NCBI GenBank assembly: GCA_900314495.1
Contig: OMVJ01000006.1
Coordinates: 29,083 to 93,082 of the forward strand
Length of the DNA stretch: 64,000 bases
Source: an uncultured Olsenella sp.
GTDB lineage: Bacteria; Actinomycetota; Coriobacteriia; Coriobacteriales; Atopobiaceae
Reading direction: 5' to 3'
The notes under the pieces were generated by a model. That model was not told the DNA's origin. It made no database searches and saw only the letters and a program-made list of their open reading frames with translations. Position 1 is the stretch's first letter; every line of letters starts with the position of its first letter. Shown here piece after piece: positions 42,075 to 51,237 of this stretch. The position numbers and the translations under genes are program-made.

Positions 42075-42860
42075 ATGCCAGAGGTCATTCAGGGGCTGTC
42101 CATTCCCTTCCTGGGCACCACGCTGGGCGCGGCCATGGTCTTTCTCATGCGCGGGGAGCTTAACCGCAGCGTGCAGCGCGCGCTCACGGGCTTTGCCGCG
42201 GGCGTGATGGTGGCGGCTTCCATCTGGAGCCTGCTCATCCCCGCCATGGAGGAGGCCGCGGCGCTGGGGCGGCTGGCCTTTCTGCCTGCATTCATTGGAT
42301 TCTGGCTGGGCATTCTGTTGTTGCTGTTGCTGGACTCGCTGGTTCCGCACCTGCACATGGGCGCCACGGACGCGGAGCCGGAAGGCCGGCCCAGCCACCT
42401 TGCCCGCACGACCCTCATGGTCTTTGCTGTGGCCCTGCACAACCTGCCCGAGGGCATGGCCGTGGGCGTGGTCTGGGCTGGGCTCCTCACTGGTCAATCG
42501 GAAATCACGCTTGCCAGCGCCTTCGCGCTGTCTGTGGGCATTGCCATCCAGAACTTCCCCGAGGGTGCCATCGTCAGTATGCCGCTGCACGCGGAGGGGG
42601 AGAGCCGCGGCCGCGCGTTCTTGAATGGCTTCCTCTCCGGCGCGGTTGAGCCCGTGGGCGCCGCGCTGACCATCGCGTTTGCCAGCCACGTGGTGCCCCT
42701 CATGCCCTACCTGCTGAGTTTTGCCGCTGGCGCCATGATGTACGTGGTGGTGGAGGAACTCATCCCCGAGATGTCCGAGGGCGAGCACTCCAACGTGGGC
42801 GTGCTCATGTTCGGCCTGGGCTTCACCGTGATGATGGCGCTGGACGTGGCGCTGGGGTAG
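42075..42860 (+). CDS. ZIP-family divalent metal transporter
   Basis: A 261-residue membrane protein from ATG 42075 (MPEVIQGLSI) with AAGGAGG. It has about eight helices and the two metal-site helices of ZIP proteins: LHNLPEGMAVG and IQNFPEGAIV, followed by EELIPEMSEG. A histidine loop (PHLHMG) lies between helices 3 and 4. It should import Zn, Fe or Mn. It stands alone with no visible metal-regulator site. Confidence 0.92.
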   Translation: MPEVIQGLSIPFLGTTLGAAMVFLMRGELNRSVQRALTGFAAGVMVAASIWSLLIPAMEEAAALGRLAFLPAFIGFWLGILLLLLLDSLVPHLHMGATDAEPEGRPSHLARTTLMVFAVALHNLPEGMAVGVVWAGLLTGQSEITLASAFALSVGIAIQNFPEGAIVSMPLHAEGESRGRAFLNGFLSGAVEPVGAALTIAFASHVVPLMPYLLSFAAGAMMYVVVEELIPEMSEGEHSNVGVLMFGLGFTVMMALDVALG

Positions 42861-43027
42861 GGGCTGTGGGCAGCGCCGGACGCCCCACGGCGGCTGGGCC
42901 TCTTACCTGCAAGGCATTGCAAATAAGTTACAACGTACTGTGTCCAAAAGTGTCGACGTTCTGCTACTTGTACGAACGCTGCCAGAAACATGCAAGCAAC
43001 CAACTGATGGGATAGTCGCATGCCATT

Positions 43028-43065
43028 GACAGAGTATTCTCTGTCGTTCAGCGGATTGGTATAAG
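43028..43065 (+). promoter_or_regulatory. Candidate operator and extended -10 upstream of amino-acid ABC genes
   Basis: gacagag-tatt-ctctgtc (43028-43045) is a 7-bp inverted repeat, and TTGGTATAAG (extended -10, TATAAG at 43060-43065) follows. The first gene of the transporter starts 21 bases downstream. Binding protein unknown. Confidence 0.45.
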
Positions 43066-43085
43066 CCTATCAGGAAGGGAACAGC

Positions 43086-44555
43086 ATGTCGTATAAACCT
43101 CTCGCACGAGCGCGGGCATTTCTGGCCTGTGCGGTGGCGCTTGTGGTGGCCTTCGTGTCGCTTGGGCCCACTCCGGCGTTGGCCGACGCTTCGGCGGTTA
43201 AGGGTCAGCACTACGTCATCGCCACGGACACCACGTATGCCCCGTTCGAATACCGCGACTCCAGCGGCGAGCTCGTCGGCATCGACATGGACCTTATGCG
43301 CGCCATCGCCGAGGAGGAGGGCTTCACAGTCGACATCCAGTCCCTGGGCTTCAACGCTGCGCTCCAGGCCGTGAGCTCCGGCACGGCAGACATGTGCATT
43401 GCCGGCGCGACCATCACCGACGAGCGCCAGCAGCTGTATGACTTCTCCGAGCCCTACTTCGACACCGGCGTCGTCCTCGCCGTGCCCAAGGCATCCGACG
43501 TCGAGTCCTACGAGGACCTGAAGGGCATGACGGTTGCCGTCAAGGTCGGAGCCGTTGGCGAGCAGTTCTGCAACTCCATCAAGGACAAGTACGGCTTCGA
43601 GACCTACTCCGTTGACCAGGGCTCCACCATGTACCAGCTGGTCTCCTCTGGCAACGCCCAGGCCGTCGCGGACGACTACCCCGTCATTGCCTACGGCATC
43701 ACCCAGGGCCAGGACCTGAAGATCGTGGGCGACAAGCAGAACGCCGCCCAGTATGGCGCACTCGTGCTCAAGGGCCAGAACCAGGACCTGCTGGAGGCCT
43801 TCAACGAGGGCCTGGCCAAGCTGCAGGCCAGCGGCAAGTACGACGAGATTCTCGCCAAGTACATGGGCGAGAATGCCGACGAGGTCTCTACCTCCAAAGA
43901 CGTCGATACCAGCTTCTTCGGCCTGGTCAAGACCTCCCTGCCCGCCCTTTTGCTCGGCCTCAAGAACACCATCCTCATCACCCTTGCCTCCTTCGCGTTT
44001 GCGCTGGTCATCGGCATCCTTCTGGGCCTCTTCCGCGTCTCTCCCAACGCTGTCCTGCAGTGGATCGCCAAGATCTTCGTCTGGCTGTTCCGCGGCACGC
44101 CAATTCTTGTTTGGGCATTCTTCTTCTACTTCGGCATCCCGCAGATTACTGGCCACCCCATTAACATCTGGGTCGCCGGCATCCTGACCCTGTGCCTCAA
44201 CTCCGGCGCCTACCTCACCGAGGTCGTGCGCGGCGCCGTCGAGGCCGTCGATCCGGGCCAGATGGAGGCCTCCCGCTCGCTGGGCGCGCCCTACGGCCTG
44301 ACCATGCGCAAGGTCATCCTGCCGCAGGCGGTACAGATTGCGGTTCCCTCCGTCATCAACCAGCTCATCATCATGGTCAAGGACTCCTCGCTGCTCTTGG
44401 CAATCGGCTTCGCCGAGCTCCTGTACCAGGCCCAGCAGATCTACGCCGCCAACTTCCGCGTCACGGAGACCCTGCTCATCGTCGCAGCAATCTACCTCGT
44501 CTCCATCTCCATCCTGACCTGGCTCGCCAACCTTGCTTCTAGGAGGCTGAACTAA
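43086..44555 (+). CDS. Amino-acid ABC transporter: substrate-binding protein fused to permease
   Basis: A 489-residue fusion. A signal peptide (ending ALADA near residue 36) is followed by a family 3 solute-binding domain (about 40-270: [20 protein letters not shown]), then a polar-amino-acid permease domain (about 280-489) with the loop [18 protein letters not shown] that contacts the ATPase. The binding domain stays tethered outside the membrane. Such fusions are known in Firmicutes and Coriobacteriia. Glutamine, arginine or cystine are candidates. The ATPase start overlaps its stop. Confidence 0.93.
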   Translation: MSYKPLARARAFLACAVALVVAFVSLGPTPALADASAVKGQHYVIATDTTYAPFEYRDSSGELVGIDMDLMRAIAEEEGFTVDIQSLGFNAALQAVSSGTADMCIAGATITDERQQLYDFSEPYFDTGVVLAVPKASDVESYEDLKGMTVAVKVGAVGEQFCNSIKDKYGFETYSVDQGSTMYQLVSSGNAQAVADDYPVIAYGITQGQDLKIVGDKQNAAQYGALVLKGQNQDLLEAFNEGLAKLQASGKYDEILAKYMGENADEVSTSKDVDTSFFGLVKTSLPALLLGLKNTILITLASFAFALVIGILLGLFRVSPNAVLQWIAKIFVWLFRGTPILVWAFFFYFGIPQITGHPINIWVAGILTLCLNSGAYLTEVVRGAVEAVDPGQMEASRSLGAPYGLTMRKVILPQAVQIAVPSVINQLIIMVKDSSLLLAIGFAELLYQAQQIYAANFRVTETLLIVAAIYLVSISILTWLANLASRRLN

Positions 44556-45301
44556 TGGCTATCGATACCACCAAGACCGTCATCGAGGTCAAGGACCTCC
44601 ACAAGAGCTTTGGCAAGAACGAGGTCCTCAAGGGCATTGACATGGACGTCCACCAGGGCGAGGTCATCTCCATCATTGGCCCCTCCGGCTCCGGCAAGTC
44701 CACCCTGCTGCGCTGCCTGAACGGCCTGGAGACCCCGACCTCTGGCCACGTTGTCGTCACCGGCCACGACCTGACCGATCCCAAGTGCAACATGGACGAG
44801 GTGCGCCAGAGCATCGGCATGGTGTTCCAGCACTTCAACCTTTTCCCCAACATGACCGTGCTGGAGAACATCACCTTCGCGCCCATGAACGTGAAGGGCA
44901 TGGACCAGAAGCAGGCCGAGGACATCGCGCGCAGCCTGCTGCACACCGTTGGCCTGGAGGACAAGGCCGACGCCAGCCCGCGCAGCCTCTCCGGCGGCCA
45001 GAAGCAGCGCGTCGCCATCGCCCGCGCCCTGGCCATGCGGCCCGACATCATGCTCTTCGACGAGGCCACGTCCGCGCTTGACCCCGAGATGGTCAAGGAC
45101 GTCTTGGACGTCATCAAGTCCCTGGCCAACGAGGGCATGACCATGCTGCTTGTCACGCACGAGATGGGCTTCGCCCGTGAGGTCTGCTCCCGCGTGATCT
45201 TCACCGCCGGCGGAATCATCGAGGAGGAGGGCGACCCGCAGGAGGTTTTCGCGCACCCCAAGTCCGCCCGCCTGCAGGAGTTCCTGTCCAAGGTACTGTA
45301 G
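44555..45301 (+). CDS. Amino-acid ABC transporter ATPase (GlnQ-like)
   Basis: A 248-residue ABC ATPase starting at ATG 44555, which shares a base with the upstream TAA (TAATGG). Walker [11 protein letters not shown]-loop [10 protein letters not shown], signature LSGGQKQR, Walker [13 protein letters not shown] and the H-loop VTHEMGF are all intact. It is the energy subunit of the fused binding-protein/permease. The operon ends with two near-identical hairpins. Confidence 0.95.
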   Translation: MAIDTTKTVIEVKDLHKSFGKNEVLKGIDMDVHQGEVISIIGPSGSGKSTLLRCLNGLETPTSGHVVVTGHDLTDPKCNMDEVRQSIGMVFQHFNLFPNMTVLENITFAPMNVKGMDQKQAEDIARSLLHTVGLEDKADASPRSLSGGQKQRVAIARALAMRPDIMLFDEATSALDPEMVKDVLDVIKSLANEGMTMLLVTHEMGFAREVCSRVIFTAGGIIEEEGDPQEVFAHPKSARLQEFLSKVL

Positions 45302-45357
45302 GGCACACGGCGACGAGTCGTCTACCGCCGCCAGTGGCGGTGCGCAAGAATACTCGC

Positions 45358-45391
45358 TACCCCACAACCGACCAGGTTCGGTTGTGGGGTA
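45358..45391 (+). terminator. Hairpin 1 after ABC operon
   Basis: A perfect 14-bp stem: taccccacaaccga (45358-45371) and tcggttgtggggta (45378-45391), continued by attct. Its stem sequence is repeated in a second hairpin 80 bases later. Confidence 0.7.
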
Positions 45392-45437
45392 TTCTCGTGC
45401 ACCACGCTCTACCTGCGGAAACACTGGACTTGCTCGC

Positions 45438-45471
45438 TACCCCACAACCGAAAGGCGCCGGTTGTGGGGTA
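45438..45471 (+). terminator. Hairpin 2 after ABC operon
   Basis: taccccacaaccg (45438-45450) pairs with cggttgtggggta (45459-45471); the stem is the same as hairpin 1 but the loop differs. No T run follows. It could be a tandem terminator or a small repeat family. Confidence 0.6.
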
Positions 45472-45622
45472 GTAACGGTTTAGGACAAGTGACTCGCGGA
45501 TTCCCAAGATGCCTGCGCGTCGGCAATTGGGGCGAGCTATCTATATAACAGATAACGAAATGGGGAAAGAAGGGCTGCCATAGGTTGCTGGGGCACACTG
45601 ATATTTGAACGCACCCAAATTC

Positions 45623-45717
45623 TTGTACACCTCAAAGGTCGAAGGGGGCGGAGGTCGCGTACGTTTCCGCAGTTGGCACGATGAAGAAGGCTTCCCAAAA
45701 TGGCTTGTGGTGTACAA
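45623..45717. repeat. 95-bp element with ttgtacacc terminal inverted repeats
   Basis: ttgtacacc (45623-45631) and ggtgtacaa (45709-45717) bound a 95-base segment without a gene. A similar element with longer arms sits at 48880-48994. They resemble small non-coding interspersed elements (MITE-like). Confidence 0.5.
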
Positions 45718-45742
45718 CATTTGTCGACCCATCGAGTAGTGA

Positions 45743-45913
45743 GCTGCGGCTCCGTTATCGGCGGCTAGCGAAACGCCAGAGAACCACCTCGACTAGCTGC
45801 GAAAGGGTGCTCTGGACCAAGGCCACCCGCAGATGTTTGACCCTCGTGATCCCGCAGAGGTCAATCGCGTGTACGATTACATGGAACATCCGGTGCTCAC
45901 GACGCTGCAGTAG
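45743..45913 (+). pseudogene. Gene tail with internal amber stop
   Basis: The frame ending at TAG 45911-45913 encodes protein-like sequence ([20 protein letters not shown], then [13 protein letters not shown]) but is interrupted by an in-frame TAG after ETPENHLD and begins at a stop with no start codon. It lies between a MITE-like element and the acetyltransferase gene. I read it as the decayed 3' end of an older gene; family unknown. Confidence 0.35.
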
Positions 45914-45944
45914 CGTGTGGGCCGCGTTGACGGGAGGAAGCCGC

Positions 45945-46550
45945 ATGAAGGAAAAGCTGCCAGACAGCCTTAGGCTCACGGAAGAGCAGGTCAAGACGCT
46001 ACTTGCCGCAATGGACAGCGGCGAGGAGATGACGGGCGGCAACGATGTGCACCAGATTATGCACGCCTCGTCCGCACGTGCCATGTGGTACACCTCCCGC
46101 ATGAACGCCGCCTTCAACAGCATGGAAGACACAGTGGCCCAGTTTGCCGAGCTCACCATGCGGCCCGTGCCGGAGGGGCTGAGCATCTTCCTGCCCTTCA
46201 CCACGGACTGCGGACTCAACACCCACGTGGGCAGGAACGTCTTCATCAACGCCGGTTGTCGCTTCCAGGACCAGGGCGGCATCTACATTGGCGACGGCAC
46301 GCTCATCGGCCACAACGTGGTGATTGCCACGCTCAACCACGACCTTGACCCTGCCAAGCGCGCCAACCTCATTCCCGCGCCAGTGCGGCTGGGCAAGGAT
46401 GTTTGGGTGGGTTCCAACGCGACCATCCTGGCCGGCGTGACCATCGGCGACGGAGCCGTGGTGGCCGCTGGCGCCGTGGTCACCAAGGACGTTCCGCCGC
46501 GTACCGTGGTCGGCGGCGTGCCGGCAAAGGTAATAAAGACAATCGGCTGA
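45945..46550 (+). CDS. Sugar O-acetyltransferase (maltose/galactoside type)
   Basis: A 201-residue left-handed beta-helix acetyltransferase from ATG 45945 ([11 protein letters not shown]) with GGGAGGAAG. After a helical N-terminal cap, hexapeptide repeats run through [19 protein letters not shown], with the active-site His in NHDLDP, and end [11 protein letters not shown]. It transfers acetyl from CoA to a sugar hydroxyl, as Maa/LacA do. The longer upstream frame is excluded by the start signal and the decayed region before it. Confidence 0.9.
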   Translation: MKEKLPDSLRLTEEQVKTLLAAMDSGEEMTGGNDVHQIMHASSARAMWYTSRMNAAFNSMEDTVAQFAELTMRPVPEGLSIFLPFTTDCGLNTHVGRNVFINAGCRFQDQGGIYIGDGTLIGHNVVIATLNHDLDPAKRANLIPAPVRLGKDVWVGSNATILAGVTIGDGAVVAAGAVVTKDVPPRTVVGGVPAKVIKTIG

Positions 46551-46580
46551 CGACGCGCTAACCCAAGGTGCGGTGAAGGT

Positions 46581-46616
46581 CCCCCTGAGCTATTCTTAGC
46601 AGAGTAGCTCAGGGGG
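46581..46616 (+). terminator. Terminator after acetyltransferase
   Basis: A perfect 12-bp stem: ccccctgagcta (46581-46592) with tagctcaggggg (46605-46616) and a 12-base loop. The tail is only weakly T-rich. Confidence 0.65.
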
Positions 46617-46649
46617 ATTGTAGTTAATTGTTGGGAAGGTTGGAACGTC

Positions 46650-47573
46650 GTGAAGTATTACATCATTGGCGCCGGCGGGACCGGTGGCGCAATTGGCTAT
46701 TACATGACCAAGGCGGGCAAGGACGTGTGCCTGCTCGCGCGCGGCGAGCACCTGAAGGCCATGCGTCGCAACGGCTTGACAATTCGGCATTTGTGGGACG
46801 GCGCGGAGGAGACCGTGCCGGTTGCGGCCGCGGAAATGGACGAGGTCTCCGAGCGGCCGGATGTGATCTTCGTCTGCGTGAAGGGCTACTCCGTGGACAG
46901 CGTGCTGCCGTTCATACGGCGCGTGGCGGATGCCCAGACGGTGATCATCCCGATTCTGAACATCTTCGGCACGGGAAAGTCCATGCAGGCGCAACTGCCG
47001 GGGCTTTACGTGCTCGATGGTTGCATTTATGTGTCAGCCAGCCGCGAGGCACCAGGCAGGCTCGTGCAACACGGCCCGATTCTGCGCGTCGTGTACGGGC
47101 CAAGGAGGGGCCAGGAGGACCGGTCGGGAGTCCTGGATGCCATTGCCAAGGACTTGCAGGAATCTGGCATCACGCCCGTGTATTCGCACGCGATTGAGCG
47201 CGACGCGCTGGAGAAGTTCTCGTACGTCTCACCCATTGGCGCGGCGGGTCTGTACTGCCATGCGGTTGCACGGGACTTCCAGAAGGAGGGGCCGGAACGG
47301 GAGCTGTTCGCGGACCTGATTCGCGAGGTGTCTGCGCTGGCAGATGCCATGGGCTGCCCCTTTGAGCAGGACTACGTGAAGGTCAACATGCAGATTCTGG
47401 CCAACCTCTCGCCCGATGCCGACACGTCCATGCAGCGCGACGTGGCGGCGGGCCACGCGTCCGAGGTGGACGGGTTGGTGTACAGCGTTGTGCGGCTTGG
47501 CGACGAGTTGGGCGTGCCGGTTCCCAAGTACAAGATGGTCGCCGAGGAGCTCAAGATTCGCGGGCTGAAGTAG
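46650..47573 (+). CDS. Ketopantoate-reductase-family (ApbA/PanE) dehydrogenase
   Basis: A 307-residue NADP-dependent reductase starting at GTG 46650 (MKYYIIGAGGTGGAIGYYM) behind GGAAGGTTGG. The Rossmann motif GAGGTGGAIG and NLLxRGEH-like ARGEHLKAM sequence bind NADPH; the C-terminal helical domain has EKFSYVSPIGAAG, with the Lys of the family. True pantothenate synthesis cannot be assumed, as many paralogues act on other 2-oxo acids. Confidence 0.88.
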   Translation: MKYYIIGAGGTGGAIGYYMTKAGKDVCLLARGEHLKAMRRNGLTIRHLWDGAEETVPVAAAEMDEVSERPDVIFVCVKGYSVDSVLPFIRRVADAQTVIIPILNIFGTGKSMQAQLPGLYVLDGCIYVSASREAPGRLVQHGPILRVVYGPRRGQEDRSGVLDAIAKDLQESGITPVYSHAIERDALEKFSYVSPIGAAGLYCHAVARDFQKEGPERELFADLIREVSALADAMGCPFEQDYVKVNMQILANLSPDADTSMQRDVAAGHASEVDGLVYSVVRLGDELGVPVPKYKMVAEELKIRGLK

Positions 47574-47574
47574 T

Positions 47575-47602
47575 TTGAAAAGGCCCCGTGGTTGGGTATA
47601 CT
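47575..47602 (+). promoter_or_regulatory. Promoter of XRE regulator gene
   Basis: TTGAAA (47575-47580) and TATACT (47597-47602) with a 16-base spacer, directly behind the stop of the reductase gene. Transcription would start near 47609, before the short leader ORF. Confidence 0.65.
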
Positions 47603-47633
47603 AGGGAGAAATATATCACACCAAGGAGGAGCC

Positions 47634-47690
47634 ATGCCGACAAGTGCATGCATCCTCAGGTCCTGCAACGTCTACGGGAACAGGGGATAG
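47634..47690 (+). CDS. 18-residue leader ORF
   Basis: ATG 47634 follows a perfect AAGGAGG site. The ORF reads MPTSACILRSCNVYGNRG and stops at TAG 47688-47690, four bases before the GTG of the XRE gene. The strong ribosome site on so short an ORF, and the weak one on the next gene, suggest translational coupling of the regulator to this leader. Confidence 0.45.
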   Translation: MPTSACILRSCNVYGNRG

Positions 47691-47694
47691 TCTG

Positions 47695-47898
47695 GTGCTC
47701 ACAACAAGAATGCTCGAGTACCGCAAGCGCAAGGGAATCAGCCAGCAGGAGCTTGCAGACCGCGTTGGTTGCCGCCGCGAGACGGTTGGCAAGCTTGAGA
47801 ACGGGAAGTACAACCCGTCCCTCAGGCTCGCCATGAACATTGCACGTGAGTTGGAAACCAACGTCTACGACTTGTTCTTCTTCTCTGACGACAAGTAA
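47695..47898 (+). CDS. Small XRE-family regulator
   Basis: A 67-residue single-domain helix-turn-helix protein, starting at GTG 47695. RKRKGISQQELADRVGCRRETVGKLENGKYNPSLRLAMNIA (shown in part: SQQELADRVG and RETVGKLENG) is a textbook XRE fold; the C-terminus ends VYDLFFFSDDK. Proteins of this size (YozG-like) often control a neighbouring membrane or hydrolase gene. A start at ATG 47710 or GTG 47644 is possible. Confidence 0.88.
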   Translation: MLTTRMLEYRKRKGISQQELADRVGCRRETVGKLENGKYNPSLRLAMNIARELETNVYDLFFFSDDK

Positions 47899-47963
47899 GC
47901 GGCCGATCACTCGAGCCGAGCGTTGGCTCTGACATGGGGTGCTACGAGATATTTGACTGGTAG

Positions 47964-48740
47964 GTGCTGGTGGAGAGGTTCTCGCTTCGCTCGGGTGACA
48001 TTACCATTGAGGGTCGTGTGTATCGTGCGCGGGGTGCATGCGGCCAACAGATTGCGCCCGCCATCGTCCTGAGCCATGAGTTCGGCCTCTCGATGAAGTC
48101 TACCTCCCGATACGCCCGAGGTTTGAGCAAGGCCGGCTATCACGTGTTTGTGTTCGATTTTCCCGGATCGGGGGTTGGTAAGAGCCGGGGGCGTAACTCC
48201 ACGCAGATGAGCGTTCTGACTGAGGTTGAAGATTTGGGGCTGGTGTTCAGGCATGTTCAGTCGCTGCCGTTTGTGGACAGGCACCGCATTGTTCTTGCGG
48301 GTGCCTCGCAGGGCGGGCTTGTTTCCGCGCTGCTTGCCGCCAAACACGGCGATGAAGTCTACAGGCTGGTGCTGTACTACCCGGCCTTCAACATTCCAGA
48401 TGATGCGAGGCGTGGGTGTATGTTGGGGCGGCAAATTGACCCGCGCAACGTTCCAAAGAAGTTTCGCGTCATTGGGTATGTGAACCTTGGTTCCAAGTAC
48501 GTGCGCGACGCCGCTTCTCTGGACCCATGGAAGCAGATTGAGGGCTACCGGAAGCCGGTGCTGATTTGTCATGGCGCCAAGGACGGCATCGTCGACATTG
48601 GCTATTCGAGAAAAGCAGCGAGTGTTTACGCCAATGCTGAACTCGTGGAATTCCCTCGTGCCCACCACGTGTTTGCAATGCCGTGGACGTGGAAAAAGGC
48701 AGTTCGTGTGACGCTCAACTTTTTGCAAGCGGCTCAGTAG
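47964..48740 (+). CDS. Alpha/beta hydrolase
   Basis: A 258-residue serine hydrolase starting at GTG 47964 (VLVERFSLRSG). The nucleophile is S115 in LAGASQGG; the oxyanion-side strand is AIVLSHEFGLS and the acid and His lie in ICHGAKDGIV and FPRAHHVF. Such cytoplasmic hydrolases cleave short-chain esters. The ribosome site is poor. It follows the XRE gene by 65 bases and may be in its regulon. Confidence 0.85.
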   Translation: MLVERFSLRSGDITIEGRVYRARGACGQQIAPAIVLSHEFGLSMKSTSRYARGLSKAGYHVFVFDFPGSGVGKSRGRNSTQMSVLTEVEDLGLVFRHVQSLPFVDRHRIVLAGASQGGLVSALLAAKHGDEVYRLVLYYPAFNIPDDARRGCMLGRQIDPRNVPKKFRVIGYVNLGSKYVRDAASLDPWKQIEGYRKPVLICHGAKDGIVDIGYSRKAASVYANAELVEFPRAHHVFAMPWTWKKAVRVTLNFLQAAQ

Positions 48741-48879
48741 AGCCAACTGGTCAGTCTTGAGGCTTGCATACGTGCTTTGACGTTCTGGGTCCTGCACATA
48801 TCGGCAAAATCGATAACGAATTGGCGAAAAGGCGCTCCGTAAGGAGTACCTCTGGGGGGGAGATACTTAGCGGCCTCCC

Positions 48880-48994
48880 AAAAGTTGTACACCATTACTG
48901 TTTTTACGGGCACCATTCATTACGTTTGCGCAGGTACGACGCGTGGACCCATATCGCTATGACCTGTGGAGACTGCTTGAGGTGTACAACTTTT
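48880..48994. repeat. 115-bp element with gttgtacacc terminal inverted repeats
   Basis: aaaagttgtacacc (48880-48893) and its exact reverse complement (48981-48994) bound a non-coding segment. It shares its arms with the element at 45623-45717, suggesting an interspersed MITE-like family. It fills much of the 374-base gap between the hydrolase and the Ada/AlkA gene; nothing else is seen there. Confidence 0.6.
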
Positions 48995-49114
48995 CCGGGG
49001 TCTCCGAGTACAGTGAGCACAGAGCGTTATCGATGGCCGTTGAGCATCGCTTGGACGACTCGCAGCGTGCTACACGTGCTACGAAAAAGGGGCCAGAGAT
49101 GGCCCTTAGCCATG

Positions 49115-50635
49115 TCACGTTGCTTCTTCCACGTTCCACAGGTTGAGCGTGGCGTAGGCCCGCCAGGGACTCCAATTCTGTGCGAACTCCTTTATTTCCC
49201 TCGGCGTGCGCGGGGCAAGTACCTTCCGCACGCCCAAGTCGCTTGCGGGGAAGGCATCCGTGTAGCGAAGGATGCGCATTGCCAGGTAGTTGGCAGTCCA
49301 ATCGCCTATGCCGGGGAGCTCGACCAGGGAGGCAATCTGCTCGTCGGGTTCGGCGTTGGAATCCGTGAGGATTGCTCCCGAAGAGATGCCCTCTGCCAGC
49401 GCGTGGATGGTCCGTTGGCGCTGGCGCGTCACGCCCAGCTGGCCCAGCGCGTCGCCGAAGCCGTTGCCCAGCGCCAGAAGGTCCTCCGCGGTGGGGAACG
49501 TGCACGTAAGCCCCTCGATGGGAGTCTGTAGTGGCGTTCCGAAGTTGGTGGCAAGGCGTCCTGCCAGGGTGGTCGCGGCCTTGACAGAAATCTGCTGGCC
49601 GAGTACGGCTCGCGTGGCCATCTCGAACGGATCGAAGCAGCCTGGAACGCGCAGGCCGACGATGGGTAACTGAGGGCTTACGGCGCTCATGCCGCTTAGG
49701 TGCTGCGCGATGGCAACGGGTTCGCAGCGCAGGTCAAAGAGGTCCTTGATGCGTGTGATGACCTGCGGCAACACAAGTGCGAGCGAGTCCGACGCCTCAA
49801 GTACGAGGGCGTCGCGGCGGGGGTGGTGCGTGACGCGAACCCAGCCCGTGACGGGGGAACCGTCGCGGGCCAGTAAGCGGGCTGTCCGGGCATAAAGGCC
49901 GTCCCTCGCATCTGGTGCGGTCGGCGGCTTCACTACCTCCACGCCTGGGATGGCCCTTGGAGCCAGGAAGGCCAGAATTCGGTCCCACGCATAGGGAGGT
50001 CGATAGCCCAGTGTCACGCGAATTGTCGCGTCTACCTGCGCCTTATTGGAGCCGTTGCGCTTGCAACAAGCGTTCTTGCGCAGCTTGGTGGGCGGCATGC
50101 GATACCGCTCGACAAACGCGTCGTTGAAGCGACGGACACTCTTGAAGCCGCACGCCAACGCAACTTCGGAAACCGGCAGCGTGGTCTCCGTCAGGAGGTT
50201 CTTCGCCAAGAGAAGCCTACACGTCTCCAAGTATTGCCGGGGCGAGACGTGAAACTCCTGCTCGAAGGCCCGCCGCACGTGACGGCTGGTGTAGCCAAGT
50301 CGCGTGGAGAGGTCTTCAAGGCTGGTGATGCTCGCGTAGTCATCCTCAATCGCACGGGCCGTTCTCTGTGCAAGCGAGGTCATGGCGTCTGCTGGCGAGT
50401 AGCCAGGAGCTGTCTCCGGTCGGCACTGCAAACACGGCCTGTAACCTGCGGCTTCCGCCTCGGCCGCCGTACGGAAGAAGGTGCAGTTCTCGCGTTTGGG
50501 CAGCTTGGAGTGGCAGGTTGGACGGCAGTAGATGCCTGTGGAACTCACGCCAACGAAGAAGCGGCCGTCAAAGCGGGCGTCGCGCGTCGAAATTGCGGCA
50601 TAGCAGGCGTCGGGATCAAGTGGTGCGTCTGGCAT
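49115..50635 (-). CDS. Ada-AraC-AlkA fusion: alkylation repair regulator/glycosylase
   Basis: A 506-residue fusion. Residues 1-~85 are the Ada zinc domain: C37 and C41 in YCRPTC plus CLQC later, with C37 the expected methylphosphotriester acceptor. Residues ~90-190 are an AraC helix-turn-helix (DYASITSLEDLSTRLGYTSRHVRR). The rest is an AlkA-like 3-methyladenine glycosylase with HhH motif VELPGIGDWTANYLAMR and catalytic D466. It should sense alkylation damage, activate genes and excise damaged bases. Such AdaA-AlkA fusions are known in Actinobacteria. Confidence 0.95.
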   Translation of the reverse strand: MPDAPLDPDACYAAISTRDARFDGRFFVGVSSTGIYCRPTCHSKLPKRENCTFFRTAAEAEAAGYRPCLQCRPETAPGYSPADAMTSLAQRTARAIEDDYASITSLEDLSTRLGYTSRHVRRAFEQEFHVSPRQYLETCRLLLAKNLLTETTLPVSEVALACGFKSVRRFNDAFVERYRMPPTKLRKNACCKRNGSNKAQVDATIRVTLGYRPPYAWDRILAFLAPRAIPGVEVVKPPTAPDARDGLYARTARLLARDGSPVTGWVRVTHHPRRDALVLEASDSLALVLPQVITRIKDLFDLRCEPVAIAQHLSGMSAVSPQLPIVGLRVPGCFDPFEMATRAVLGQQISVKAATTLAGRLATNFGTPLQTPIEGLTCTFPTAEDLLALGNGFGDALGQLGVTRQRQRTIHALAEGISSGAILTDSNAEPDEQIASLVELPGIGDWTANYLAMRILRYTDAFPASDLGVRKVLAPRTPREIKEFAQNWSPWRAYATLNLWNVEEAT

Positions 50636-50771
50636 GGAAACCTCGAGGCTGGCAGGCGAATGTCAACACACTAGTTCTACCATCCGCCTTGCTCAAATAC
50701 CGCCACTTTCGGACATCGAAGCGATGCATGCGAGGCGGAGCGATGACGCGTGGAAGTCCTGGGGTGTCACA

Positions 50772-51167
50772 TCACCGTTCCGCAAAGCATGCGTGCGACA
50801 TGTGCACCCAGCCGTAAAGCTCGCCATCGAGCTCGGACTCATCACCTACCACCACGTGCACGGTCCAGCGGCCGGGACGTATCTGCACCTGTTGGGCGAC
50901 GCGGGCAGAGTCGACGGCGGCCGGGGAGGAAAACGTGACAACTATGTATTCCGCTGGCAACTCTGCCTTGCGCCGGGCTCGCATCATGGACACGCAGGCG
51001 TACATGCGCCTGTCCAGCAGTGAGATCTGCGTCTTGCGCACGTCCAGCTTCGTGTTTGGGAAGGTGGTCAGCATGCTGCGAGCGAACGCCTGGTACAGGG
51101 CGAGGGCGTGCGGCCTGCCTGCGAAGAACGTGCAGGCTTCCGCATTTGTTCGATTCATTTCATCCAT
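50772..51167 (-). CDS. DUF5655-like protein
   Basis: A 131-residue cytoplasmic protein. The pattern EACTFFAGRPHALALYQAF, KTQISLLDRRMYACVS, then WTVHVVV and ELYGWV matches the DUF5655 family (a small domain also found fused to other enzymes). Function unknown; the conserved KTQIS and RW residues suggest nucleic-acid or nucleotide binding. It is on the same strand as the nitroreductase but 70 bases away. Confidence 0.72.
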   Translation of the reverse strand: MDEMNRTNAEACTFFAGRPHALALYQAFARSMLTTFPNTKLDVRKTQISLLDRRMYACVSMMRARRKAELPAEYIVVTFSSPAAVDSARVAQQVQIRPGRWTVHVVVGDESELDGELYGWVHMSHACFAER

Positions 51168-51237
51168 ATTCGCGGCATTCCGTGTGAGTGATGCTCGGCT
51201 TTTTGATTACGGTTTTTATGCGCATTGCGGCGCGGCG

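Noticed and set aside
41211..42788. 525-codon minus-strand ORF
   Set aside because: Antisense to the HAD and ZIP genes, which have clear motifs.
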